Positions 1 through 9,690 of a stretch of DNA of 64,000 nucleotides are shown one piece after another. A program made the translations under genes and the position numbers. A model generated the notes under the pieces. That model had not been told where the DNA came from. It did not search any database and saw nothing but the letters and a program-made list of their open reading frames with translations. Origin of the DNA: Chrysogorgia sp. JL179-B06 (Eukaryota; Cnidaria; Anthozoa; Scleralcyonacea; Chrysogorgiidae); assembly GCA_035772405.1 (NCBI GenBank), contig JAYKKM010000501.1, positions 1,016,501-1,080,500 of the forward strand, read 5' to 3'. Position 1 is the stretch's first letter; each line of letters starts with the position of its first letter.

Positions 1-180
1 AGGGAAATGACTTGTAGCGAAAGGAGTATGTAGCGAAAGGAGTTCATAGCTGTAGCGAAATGAGTTGTAGCGAAACGAGTAGTGTATGGAAACGACTTCA
101 TACGTGTAGGGAAATGACTTGTAACGAAAGGAGTATGTAGCGAAAGGAGTTCATAGCTGTAGCGAAATGAGTTGATGAGT
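1..180. repeat. Subterminal motif array, left end
   Basis: Roughly a dozen degenerate copies of GTAGCGAAA(T/G)GAGT, with variants GTAGGGAAATGACTT and GTATGGAAACGACTT, lie head to tail at the outer end of the repeat. The mirrored array is at 13405-13602. Arrays of short motifs just inside termini are typical transposase or recombinase binding regions; that role is inferred here. Confidence 0.75.
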
Positions 181-209
181 TGATTAGACAGTTAATGAGT
201 AATGGTGTT

Positions 210-437
210 TTAATAGGAGGTATAACGTTTGGAGCGAAGGCCCTCCGTGAGAGAGTTAAAGTGTGAAAGCGCGAATGGGCTGAATGAAAGAAGGGCGTTC
301 GCTCGAAATGTTAAAGATCGTAAAAACGAATACGCGATTTCAGCAGTTACCAAACACAGTGTTAGCAATAGAATATAAATTAAAAAGGTAATAGTTAACG
401 ACTGTGCCACAAAATGTCTATTGAGTGAATTGTCCAT
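210..437 (-). CDS. Hypothetical 75-aa ORF in left TIR
   Basis: A small ATG-initiated frame with one hydrophobic stretch (about residues 16-44) that could be a membrane segment. It is repeated exactly at 13149-13376 on the other strand because it lies in the inverted repeats, and both copies point outward towards the termini. A TATATA-like sequence lies just upstream of the ATG. I recognise no family; the conservation only reflects identity of the two arms, so this may be a chance ORF. Confidence 0.2.
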   Translation of the reverse strand: MDNSLNRHFVAQSLTITFLIYILLLTLCLVTAEIAYSFLRSLTFRANALLSFSPFALSHFNSLTEGLRSKRYTSY

Positions 438-746
438 ATATAAAATTTGCGTTCATACATGGCATGTGGCCAAACGAAAGAACGAATTTCGCAAAGCCGA
501 ATATAGTTAACGTTCTGTGATGGAGGGATTTGTGCTATTACCGCCTCGTTATGTGAATAGGTGCGCCATTGGCAGAACGCTTGCGCAGTGGAGTGTATTT
601 ATAACTTTGCGTGTCTGATTTTTTCAACAAAGGAAAAGGTCTGACATTTTTAGTCTGGTTATATCAGTGGCTAAAACAGTGCTTGGATGACTAATTAACG
701 GTAATAACAGAAGCGAAGTTAGCAGTGTAAAGAATGCATGTATGGG

Positions 747-1175
747 TTTTCTTTTTTAAAATTAATAGATATTGTTCATAGTGTTAATATATGTAGTAGG
801 CTTTATCTTATGAAACTGTAATTAGTTTTAAAAGTAACTTTAAGAATATATATATTGTTGTAAGAGCATTGAGACTATTGTACAATGCTCCTAATACGTC
901 TTTATTATTATTATTATTATTATATACAAGGTTACATGATCGATTCCTGTCTGTCACTCAGGATTTGAGCTTGACAATCGTCCATTTATCGTCTGATTAC
1001 TCCAAGCTGCCACCTGCATCAGTGTACAACTGTGTATATACAACAAATCCAAGCATTACTGATATAATAGCAACTTCAGCATTACTATTACGGTTACTAT
1101 TTCCTAATTTTCAATAAATGTTTAATGTTTTCTAGTTGCCATCGCTGGACCACAGTATCTTTATTGATCCCCAAC
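747..1175. other. Spacer inside the TIR element
   Basis: AT-rich sequence with a short (TTA)n run near 901-923. I see no supportable gene; the short frames here look like shadows. Confidence 0.5.
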
Positions 1176-1400
1176 TTAAAAAATCTTCAACCTCTGCAAA
1201 ATAATAAGTTCCAAAACCACATCATTCATGATAAACAAATATTGTCCAGATACTTGGCACTGATCTTCGCCAAATCGCTCAAAGAATCCAAGCACACACT
1301 TCTTAGTTACCTCCATAGCAGTGCTGTCATCTCTCGATTTCGTTATAGAAACAACTGTAGTGCCAGAATTAATGAGATCCCAGCTTGCTTTATGGCATAG
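1176..1400 (-). CDS. Possible orphan exon, unknown product
   Basis: On the minus strand about 74 codons stay open from just after a TAG at 1401-1403 to a TAA at 1176-1178, with no ATG near the start. A pyrimidine-rich stretch ending in CAG lies just upstream, so it would fit a terminal exon with its acceptor near 1405-1425. The reading includes charged and hydrophobic blocks such as KKCVLGFFERFGEDQ. I do not recognise a domain. It could be the last exon of a cargo gene of the TIR element or a chance frame. Confidence 0.25.
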   Translation of the reverse strand, partial: LCHKASWDLINSGTTVVSITKSRDDSTAMEVTKKCVLGFFERFGEDQCQVSGQYLFIMNDVVLELIILQRLKIF

Positions 1401-1639
1401 CTATGGGTTCTGGAATGCTGAAAGACCAGCTGGAAGACCACCAGAAAGCAATCTACTTGTGAAGACATCTCTCCTGCAATGGCTGCAAGCCGTGTCCATG
1501 ACATAAACAGCTCAGAGGTTTGATTCTTTTCTGGATTTGCAAAACTCTCTCTAGCTTCGTGGCTCATCAGGGGCGCCGGAATCTATCTGATGCGGAGGGG
1601 GCAGCCGTTTAAAAAGGGCACATTTTTTGTTAGCATTAA

Positions 1640-1958
1640 AGGTGCCGTCCAGTCCGTTCTGCGCATGTCCCCGTTTCTGTTTACATCGTTTGTTTACATT
1701 GCATTATATAAACATTGAACATGAAGTATTGCGGATTTTTTTCACACGCTTGAGCTTTTCTGCCTAAAAAGCGTGTTATAAGAAGCTGTTTGGTTCCCAA
1801 ATGTTGTTAATATATCAAACTACTACTCGCACCTTCGCCACCTTTAACGAATACTCGCTTTCGAACTGTCGCAAATCTGTTCCGTTAAAGTTTGTTTACA
1901 TGTGGGGTCCCCAACGTTTGAAATATCGTACATGCGCAGAACGGACTGGACTGCACCT
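1640..1958. mobile_element. MITE with TTAA target duplications
   Basis: TTAA at 1636-1639 and 1959-1962 flanks a 319-bp segment whose ends are inverted copies (about 30 bp) starting AGGTGC(C/A)GTCCAGTCC and continuing through CGTTCTGCGCATGT. TTAA duplications are characteristic of piggyBac and Kolobok elements; no transposase is present. The same end sequence occurs once more near 58219. The insertion lies directly 3' of the HECT remnant. Confidence 0.75.
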
Positions 1959-1962
1959 TTAA

Positions 1963-2461
1963 ATGGCAATATTGTGCAAACATTGTTTGCCATTTTAGAC
2001 AGTAAATTTGGGACGTGTAGGCGTAGTGTAGTACAAAACAAAATGTCTTCCATATGGGGGTTATGGACATTTCCTGGGACTGCATAATTAAGATTGCACA
2101 CATTATAATAGTAAGAATTGTAGTATTCTTGAACTAAAAAGTTTAAAAAGGAACAATAAGTATAATAACTCACAGGCAGTACTTCTAACTTATTAAAAAA
2201 TACATTCTTGTTTGTATGAATTACTGGGAGCATGATATGACCAAAACATGCCTGTGCCATAAGTAATTCATTAGATTCATGATCACTTAAATACTGTATG
2301 GATAGCATTGAACTGAGACCGAGAGGAGTTGAAAGATCCTGTTGAAAATTGCAGCAGAAGCACAAGTCTTCCTTCATAAAATTCTGAAAAATGAAACCGA
2401 TCTTTTTTACAAATGGCAAGTCAGTTTCATTCCTGTGGATGGATAGTGAACTTTTGTGCAC
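1963..2461 (-). pseudogene. HECT-type ubiquitin ligase C-terminal fragment
   Basis: Minus-strand translation shows the end of a HECT domain of the kind found in multi-copy G2E3-like genes: an LLQFSTGS block, an STPLGLSSM block matching the usual PPLGF region, and QACFGHIMLPV, matching the conserved TC..L.LP segment that carries the thioester cysteine (C in QACF). HECT domains form a thioester with ubiquitin and pass it to substrate. The LLQFSTGS and STPLGLSSM blocks are in different frames, so a frameshift lies near 2340. The N-terminal lobe is absent, and a TTAA MITE abuts the 3' side. Two other HECT fragments occur at 25345-26538 and 56748-57486. Family assignment is by motif only. Confidence 0.6.
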
Positions 2462-2477
2462 ATCATCAAGAAGGTAT

Positions 2478-2757
2478 GATCAAGCAGTGAAGAAACGTAA
2501 ACGGCTTAGCGCTTTCGAAGTATCAGAAATAATTAGAAATAATTTTATCAGAAATTCTTTGCACTACCACCAAAGTCCTTGCCTTCGCTAGTGCAAAAAG
2601 ACTCGAGGGTAAAACCGATCTTGACGAGTTTATAATCAACCGCGCAGCGAAAGTTATGGAAGAGGTCATCGCAAAAAGTGCACTTGTCAACCTGAGAATG
2701 GGTGGAAAATGCGTGCAAACGAAATACTGGCTGGCTAACAACAATATTTCTGAATAA
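2478..2757 (+). pseudogene. Fragment of a multicopy transposon-type protein, family not named
   Basis: On the plus strand two frames join across a break near 2550: KKRKRLSAFEVSEIIRNN, then a frame rich in Lys/Glu ending NLRMGGKCVQTKYW and a TAA at 2755. The alternation of basic and acidic residues and the AFEVSEIIR..K..LLAFA..R..EGK.DL..F layout resemble a family I have seen repeated in invertebrate genomes, but I cannot attach a name. It lies next to, and opposite in strand to, the HECT fragment at 1963-2461. Confidence 0.35.
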
Positions 2758-2829
2758 ACATTTTCTAATGCTGTCACTACCTTGCTGGAAAAATCCAGAG
2801 ACAAGCACTGAAACATTGTGCTGACCGGT

Positions 2830-3220
2830 CCGGCGAATTGCAGATTTATAGCACTTTCACTAACCCTGCTTCGACAAACTTCACGAAGCAGGAACGATTT
2901 TAGATGGAGTACAGAGATTATTGCATGGTATGACTTGTTGCTGAACCTTGCGAAGTGCTAAAATAGCACCATTTTTGGTGTCATAATAACCTGGATTTAA
3001 GTGTTATTTTAGCACTTAAATACGCCTTAGTGTTAATATAGCACTTGATTATGGTACTATTTCACCACACAAACTGCAATAATATTTATAAAAATATGTA
3101 TATTATCTATAGTATATGTATAAAAAACTATAATATATGCATAAAAATATGTATATTATCTACTTTATACTATCTATCCAATGAGCGAGTGGATGTTTAT
3201 GAGCTAATAGTAATGTTCAA
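2830..3220. other. Spacer with AGTGCTA(A)AATAGCAC-type hairpins
   Basis: No gene is seen. Between about 2955 and 3050 several copies of AGTGCTAAAATAGCAC and GTGTTATTTTAGCACTTAAA form short dyads, followed by an AT-rich stretch with two near-repeats of ATAAAAATATGTATATTATCTA. Confidence 0.5.
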
Positions 3221-4690
3221 TTATTTAATAAGTTTTTGCACAGAAATCCTTTTCTTTGCTTCTTGTGGCCGACTTAACATAATAGCCTCCAAGAAGGCAT
3301 AAACATTCGATACACCTGGTGTGTATTCCATGTTTAATACATAAAATGTACCAACGAGGAGTACCACTGCCATAGGTATTTGATTATTGGTTACTGAAGA
3401 TAACTCCAGGAATATTTGTCCTTCTACAGCAATGAACAGGGGATCCACGTGGGGAAGATCTCCAGATCCAACAAGCCTTCCTTGGGTAGGTTGTCTTGGA
3501 AACCTCTTCATCAATCGATTCATTGTCCTAAATATAAAAATCAAAACATTATTTATATGGCACAGTACATGGTTTACAAACATGATATTACCTTTTGTTC
3601 CAGGCCTAGAACACAAAGGGGTAGTTAAATACACTTTTAAAATGGAGACCAAAGTCAAGGCTCAGACAAGGGCTCACAGACAGTTTTATTAAATAGCTTA
3701 ACCCATTAACTGGCAGTACCCTACCCTAACAAGAAAAACACCCTGGTGTTTGACACAGTAAAACACTAAAGTAGGGCATGTCCGGGCAGCTTGCCAGCTA
3801 ATGGAATGGGTTAAAAGCAATACGTTTTAACATTATATTTATTGTTAATTGCACTTACATAACACTTACATAACAAATTTTTAGAAACAATAGTTCCGCT
3901 GCCTTCTCCTTTAATACATCTTGTAGATCAAAGCAGCCACTGTACTCTTTATTTATCTCTGTTAAGAGAAAAAGAATATGAATTAAAAATGTGTTAATTC
4001 ACAAGCAATATGCTAGTGCATGGGGGCTCTAATGAATGGTGGACCTAGGGAGGACAAGGCACCAAAGGTAAATTTTGGGAACAGGATACTTTGGGTTTTA
4101 TATGCTCATGAAAAAGTAAGAATTATTTTATTATGTACCTGGTTCTCTATCTGGCTCCTCTTCCAACAACCTCTCCATCATGCTTACTAGGGATTTTATG
4201 CTTCTTTTGGTGCACCCGGAAGCATACTTGATCATTTTCTTCTCCAGCAATTGAAAGGTACTTGCCATATCACGAACCAACTTGTTATTATTTAAAATCC
4301 TTCCAAATTCTGCCTTCACCTATAATAGAATACAGTCATGTGTTTACTAAACCATGTACTGTAGGGAATTAAAAAATGATTGCAACCTCAGCTGCATACC
4401 TCTGAAATCAACTGAAAAGCAGGGTACTCTTCCAGAATTGCCTTGACTCTCTTTGGCTCCTCCAACAATTGCGTATGAGTATGTGAGAACCATTAACTCC
4501 TTAATCAGTGGAAGGTTTTTCTTTGATCTTGCCATTTCCTTGACCAATACCTTCTTATGCTCTTCGCAAGTCTCTGGTGTTTCCCCCCTCGGGTAGTTGA
4601 GGACAATCATTTATCTTTCTCTTCTTGGTAGGTTCTGATGTAGGTGTCACAGAGTTTGATCTTTTAGGCGCCCGCGTAGCATCTTGAAAA
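3221..4690 (-). pseudogene. SAMD3-like multi-exon pseudogene
   Basis: Minus-strand pieces in order give a basic NLS-like PTKKRKIND (near 4620), then after a frameshift NYPRGETPETCEEHKKVL with a helical block (4610-4470), a second frameshift into a block ending in a KAILEEYPAFQL motif, a further piece at 4319-4131, and a C-terminal exon at about 3530-3221 with VDPLFIAVEGQIFLELSS and YVLNMEYTPGVSNVYAFLEA. This order (YP..E..E.HK..LV.EM, EYPA, then a hydrophobic C-terminal module) matches multi-copy SAMD3-like proteins of fish and cnidarians; no SAM domain is visible here. A related C-terminal exon, FIAAEQKI..KLS, lies at 19603-19935. Function of the module is unknown. Frameshifts make this copy non-functional as read. 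Exon edges are approximate. Confidence 0.5.
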
Positions 4691-4699
4691 CTCAAAATG

Positions 4700-6189
4700 C
4701 CACCAATCGCAGAGTTGTTTATGAAATCAAATCAAACTTGGCGTGTGCGTGGATTTCATGTTCCTTGCGCTTGTCGAATTTCAATTTTTAATCTTGCGTT
4801 ACGTGTGCCGTGTTTTTCGATTGACGACTTTGCGGGTCTTCAATGACCCGTTTTAACTGCGCCGGTCGGGAAAGAGTTAATTAGTGAAATTGTTGCTGAA
4901 ATTGTGTCAAAATTACACTTCACACTGCAGTCTGTTCTACATTTCAAAAACTCAAAAAGTAAGCAGTAGCAGCTACAGAACTTGTGTAAATGTTTGGCAG
5001 TAATACCATAATACAGAACAGACCACAGAAGTGGGAAGCTTGACTGTGATGTAAGTTTATTAACCTAGTTCAAAGTGATAGACAAACAAGATTATTTAAT
5101 CAGGCAATAAGTAACATGACATTTGAAAGACAATTAAGGAGATTTTGTAAGGGTCTGTTCTTATGGTTTAGCAAGATCTACAGGATATTTCAAGATTCGT
5201 TAGCATCATGTTTAGAGAAACTTCAGAATTCTATTTAGGATCCTGTTAAGGCGGCGCCCACTTACGGTATACATGGTTCAATTCTTGCTGTTACCATCGC
5301 CCGTGGGGATTTTCAAATTTAATATTACTTAATTGCACTTTCCCTGCTCCCCGGTAAGTAAAAAAAATTTAAAATGCAATTCCCCACCCCGGGGAGAAAA
5401 ACTAAAAAAGTTTTTTATATACATGTACATTTAACAAGTTGTAAAGATCACAGGAATCAGCTTAGAAATACTTTTTCTTCCAACTAGTCAGCAACAAATG
5501 CACAAGTTTTTCCAGAGAAAAATTTAAGAAACTGGTTGCTGTTTGACACCATCTTTCACCCCAATATCCTTTGTGTTCAGGTTTTATATTCCGTGGGACC
5601 AGACGGTCAACACCCACGTTTGCCCTGGGGGATTGAACCATGCATTACTGGGAGAATATTAACAGGTCCTAAGACAACTGTCAGGTTACTGTGTCCTCAT
5701 TGTCTTTACAGGGAACAAATTAGTATAAAATATTTAAGAATTAAAATACAAATTGGCAAAATGGGACTACTATTATGGTAGCCTTGTATAAACACTGTAA
5801 CTGACTGTAATGTTCTGCACCAATATATCACTTACGGTATATTTAGTATTCCTTCTAATGTCTAACTATATTTATTATATAGCTACTAGTAAGATATGAG
5901 CTATCTCACAATTTCATAAGCTCCTCTACTACTAGGCTAACACCTGATATCCTAGCAGTAGAGAAAAACAAGATGATGGTGTTTTTTTTTTTGGCCAACA
6001 AAAGCTGAAATCAATGGGGTTTTATAAAGAAACCCCAAACTGACTAAGTGTTTGGCTATATAATAAAGCAATTGTACCATTGCTCTTGTTGTAGATTAAA
6101 TAATTGCCAAAACAGGAATATGAGCTCATATACGACTCAAGCTCATGGTATACATACATACTTTATTTCACGTCCCCATGGGGACGAAT
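4700..6189. other. Spacer without recognised gene
   Basis: Mostly AT-rich non-coding sequence. Short frames near 5536-5781 show no family features. A purine/pyrimidine-biased CCCCGGTAAGT / ACCCCGGGG region near 5345-5400 hints at a decayed repeat. I see no gene. Confidence 0.45.
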
Positions 6190-6286
6190 TGTTAAATATA
6201 TAGTTATTGTTAAATTAGCTATTGTTAAATTTGTTAAATATATAGTTATTGTTAAATATATATAAGGAAATTGTTAAATATATAGC
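6190..6286. repeat. TGTTAAATATATAGTTAT tandem repeat
   Basis: Four to five imperfect copies of ATTGTTAAATATATAGTTA, some interrupted, immediately after a GTCCCCATGGGGAC palindrome at about 6172-6186. Confidence 0.7.
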
Positions 6287-6452
6287 CGAGCAAGTATTTT
6301 ATACACCACATGAGTACATGTACGAGGATGTATTGCCTCCACTGTGACTTTGACTTCAATAAGCCCATCACTTATTTTTGCAATTTGCACAATATCACAA
6401 CTGCCTTTGATTTCGAGACAGATGGTAACTTCTAGTACATTACTATATAATG

Positions 6453-6969
6453 CACTGGTCAGTGGAAAGCCCCGCACCCCCATACCTGGGGAATAGCCGG
6501 CATTTATAGGTGGATTAGACCATCTTTTACGCCATGGTACCGGGCCGGGGGCTTTTGACAACAATAGCTACATATGTCATTATTACCGGGGACTATTGGC
6601 AGACAAGGTTGGAAGACTGGGTTTGAATGCTCAGTCAGCTAAGATTTGGAATCCAATATGGAGAATATGGAGTCACAGAGAACGGTAATTGATCACATCA
6701 GATATTGTATTTAAAGCTAAACAATAGTTTATATTGATTATGACACAATTTTTAATCTTGACATTCTTGTTGATAATAAAATAATTGTTTGAATTATTTC
6801 TGATGGCTCTCATTTATATGGCCCTGGGGGCCGGGGCATTAATTGTGTTTAGATGCGTGAGAATGCCACGTATATCGGGGAATTATATCAATTTAATTTA
6901 GCACATGCCTTGGTCTAATGCCCTGGTATTCCCCGGGTAGGGGGGTGCGGGCCTTTCCACTGACTAGTG
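6453..6969. mobile_element. MITE with CACTRGTCAGTGG termini
   Basis: The left end reads CACTGGTCAGTGGAAAGCC followed by CCGCACCCCCATACC, and the right end is its inverse: GGTAGGGGGGTGCGGGCC, then TTTCCACTGACTAGTG. The 517-bp interior contains only a 96-aa minus frame (6274-6564, partly outside) that I do not recognise. CACTR termini suggest a CACTA-related element, but no clear short target duplication is visible. Confidence 0.55.
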
Positions 6970-7142
6970 TATAAGTATGCCAATACGTTGCCTAAATAAC
7001 TAGATAAATACCAACACACTGACTAATTAATAATTTGACAAATGCAATTCCACTGACTAGTGCATAAGTATGCCAATACGTTGCCTAAAAAACTAGATAA
7101 ATACCAACAGACTGACTAATTAATAATTTGACAAATGCAATA
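6958..7142. repeat. 93-bp direct tandem duplication
   Basis: Two copies of a 93-bp unit starting CACTGACTAGTG(T/C)ATAAGT sit back to back (second copy from 7051) with only a few substitutions. The first copy overlaps the right end of the CACTR MITE, so the duplication happened after that insertion. Confidence 0.85.
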
Positions 7143-7146
7143 CAAG

Positions 7147-7401
7147 TCAACTTACTATTTTGAAGTCTGTGTTCTCCTTTCTGAGCTGAGCAATTTCCAT
7201 TTGCAAATCTTTTATGGCCATGTGTATTTTCTCATTCTTATTCAGATCTGGCTCTTCACTATCTGTATCACTGACCTGATCAGTATCAGATGTAAAATCA
7301 CAGGTGGTTTTCATATTATTATCACAGGTGGTTTTCATATTATTTAGCATTTTTTTGTAGGCTTCCGTTTCTGCTTGTTGTTTGGCATTCTTAGGAACCA
7401 T
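7147..7401 (-). CDS. Coiled-coil exon, unknown product
   Basis: An 84-residue minus-strand frame starting MVPKNAKQQAETEAYKK contains an internal 8-residue duplication (NNMKTTCD twice, from a 21-24 bp repeat at 7300-7345), an acidic Asp/Ser/Glu stretch and a C-terminal heptad-rich segment (IKDLQMEIAQLRKEN) suited to a coiled coil. No stop follows directly at the 3' side in the frame before a plausible splice donor, so it could be a first exon. Such coiled coils occur N-terminal to BEN or similar domains, but no such domain is seen downstream. Confidence 0.35.
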   Translation of the reverse strand: MVPKNAKQQAETEAYKKMLNNMKTTCDNNMKTTCDFTSDTDQVSDTDSEEPDLNKNEKIHMAIKDLQMEIAQLRKENTDFKIVS

Positions 7402-8109
7402 TCTCTACAATATTAAAACAAGTATATCAAACAAACACTTCGATTGCTGGACCATTTACTGACAAGTGTCAGTCTTGGAGATAACAGAATTGATTGCAAG
7501 TGTGAATTACAGAGCTTTCTGCAGAATCCACAGAACAGATGGAACTTCGTCATTTCATGATAATGTCTTGTTTTCGCCAATAGGCAATGATAAACTTATG
7601 CAGATATTTTTATCTTATGATGAAGAAATTCGGCTATTTGTTTACCACCTGTGTCATGTTTACCATCTCAAAACCATCTCAAATATGTGATAAAGCAGGC
7701 ACGAGAGTTTTATATACACTTTACAAGCTTTCTGCATACAGACAATGTATGGCCTAAAAAATTCATAAAACATTCTCAAAACACCACCTAAAAACACAAA
7801 TAAGGTGTAGTTTCTCTAATAGTCCCTTGTTTACTCATTCGTTATCACTTCGTTTCTTCTTTCTTTTGTATTTTATTCGGTTCATCAATTGATCGACCGA
7901 AAATTTACGCATCAATTGATCGACCGAAAATTTACGCATCAATTTTTTACCTTGGCCTTGCATTGCATAGTTTTTTTTTATTTCCACCTTTGATATAGGC
8001 TTGTTCACAATCATATCCGCAAAAATCTTTTGAATACTGGTAATATGTGTTTCCGAGAAGAGGTCACTACTTCCCCATTCAGTAGGTGGAACGATACTCA
8101 GGGAGGATT
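7402..8109. other. Spacer with a 27-bp direct repeat
   Basis: No gene seen. A 27-bp direct repeat containing ATTGATCGACCGAAAATTT occurs twice at about 7883-7937. The sequence up to 8109 adjoins the hAT insertion and probably once continued directly into 11001 onward. Confidence 0.5.
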
Positions 8110-8504
8110 GTTCGTCACAGGGGCGGTTTAGGAAATTTTTTAACTATGTCCAAACTGACCGCATTTCTAGGGGGGTACGGGGGCCTGCCCCCCCGAAAAT
8201 GTTTTTAAATTTGGTTGTCTGAAATGGCATTTCCTGCATTCTGAAAACTATTCAGCAAAAATCTAATAGTTCAAACTTGTGTTTTCAATTAAATATTTTA
8301 TCGTTTTTAAGGGTTTTTGTGTTTTGGCATTATATTTTATTATTTTTGGAGACACCTTTTAACTAAGGAAATACCATGGTTTTGCTCCATTTCAGAGCTG
8401 ATGTCAGCATACCTAAGAACACTGTTGTACAGTGAAACACTGAAACCGACATGGACAGCCAAGGCTCACAGCCACTTTATTTGGCTGTTCGTCCCTATCT
8501 AACC

Positions 8505-8855
8505 TAACCTGTCTGGTTTTTAGTAGCCTGTGCACAATACCGGAGGGTTACCGGATGTGCACAGGCTAGGTTTTGAGGCACTGAGATACCCCCTTTATCT
8601 CAATCCAACCAGACATTGTCTGATTGGAAGAAGCTTTATCATACCACATGGGACATTTCATGGACATAGAGGAGCTCATCTCTCTACATCATCTTGGTCA
8701 TCCTAAGGTACACTATGCCACCTATCTAATCTGAGCTGTCTGGTTTTGAGGCACCAGATACCCCCTTACGTCTATACAACCAGAAATTGTCTGATTAGAA
8801 GAAGCTTTATCGTACCATATGTGACATTTCATGGACACATCATCCATCTAACTCA
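8505..8855. repeat. Internal duplicated block of hAT A
   Basis: Two diverged copies of a block beginning CTGTCTGGTTTT.AG and including AGAAGCTTTATC(A/G)TACCA and GACATTTCATGGACA lie at about 8505-8690 and 8725-8855. The first copy carries an inserted hairpin made by GCCTGTGCACA and its inverse TGTGCACAGGC. Confidence 0.6.
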
Positions 8856-9469
8856 CAAAAACTGGTATCTCAATAAAGAGGACCCAATCTGTATACAAAC
8901 ACACTAAAATAGTAACTGAAACTTTTCAAACTTAAAAATAGGTATGCTTGGTGTACTTTGACATACATGTACCTACTCCTCCAGTAATGTGTATGTATTA
9001 AGGTATTTGATGTGCCCACTAACTGGTATAAGCAAGTGTACCCTGCAGGTAAACTCCTGATTTTTTGGTCATGTCATCATGTCCATGTTTTGATTGTTGA
9101 TAAAAAAATGATAGAACCTTGATTAATTATATTATGTGAGGGACATAATTTGCAGACAATTAAGAAGAATAGGAGATTTATTATTACAACATACTGGTAT
9201 ATCATTATTTGTCAACATCATTATTTAACTGGTATAGCTGGTGTGCAAAAGAGGAGTTTTTTTGTTGACCTAACAGTTGATTTTGAAGTGAAGGTTCCAT
9301 ATACATTACTGTTTGCCACCACATGATTGGAAATATTTGGTCATTTGGTGTTGTTAACTTTGAATGAAATTTTATTTGAAAAAATAACAAACTATTATTG
9401 TGCATAAAATATTTATTGCTATAATACAAAATTAATTACATTAAAATGACTAAATCAACTAAATGTCTA

Positions 9470-9690
9470 AATCAGTTCAGTTATCCTACTATCAGCTGAA
9501 AATGTATCAATAACCCACTCAACCAAAGGTTCTATTTCCTGATGAATTGCCATCAGTGCCATTTTATCTGCTACCACAGTGTTCCTTGTATAATCTTTTA
9601 ACTTACGCACGGCTGAGAAAGAACGTTCACACTAACAAGATGTGACAGGTAGAGTTGAAAGAATCAAAGCTAACAGCTTTTAGTGTTGAA
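9470..9690 (-). pseudogene. hAT transposase C-terminal dimerisation domain
   Basis: Read on the minus strand, the frame contains ALILSTLPVTS, one in-frame stop, then CERSFSAVRKLKDYTR and a helical region ending in WVIDTFSADSR. LP.TS..CERSFS..R.LK.Y.R is the signature of the C-terminal hATC dimerisation domain of hAT transposases. The stop codon inside the motif and the lack of recognisable DDE blocks upstream show the gene is dead. It lies inside hAT A and supports that element's class. Confidence 0.75.

Larger units (their letters stand above)
1..746. repeat. Left terminal inverted repeat of a ~13.6-kb element
   Basis: Read as reverse complement, this segment matches 12840-13585 with no mismatch that I could find by eye; paired positions sum to 13586. 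The match stops sharply after the GCATGTATGGG stretch at its inner end. The outer end runs into the window edge, so the true terminus and any left target duplication are not visible. The outer ~180 bp are made of short reiterated motifs. Such long, near-identical arms imply recent transposition, gene conversion or inverted duplication. Confidence 0.9.

Noticed and set aside
210..437. 75-aa ORF present identically in both TIRs as a conserved gene
   Set aside because: Its identity follows from arm identity; no homologue is recognised, so it is listed only as hypothetical.
1567..1640. CAGGGGCGCCGGAA at 1568 as a third hAT end
   Set aside because: No matching inverted end with a target duplication was found before the TTAA MITE.
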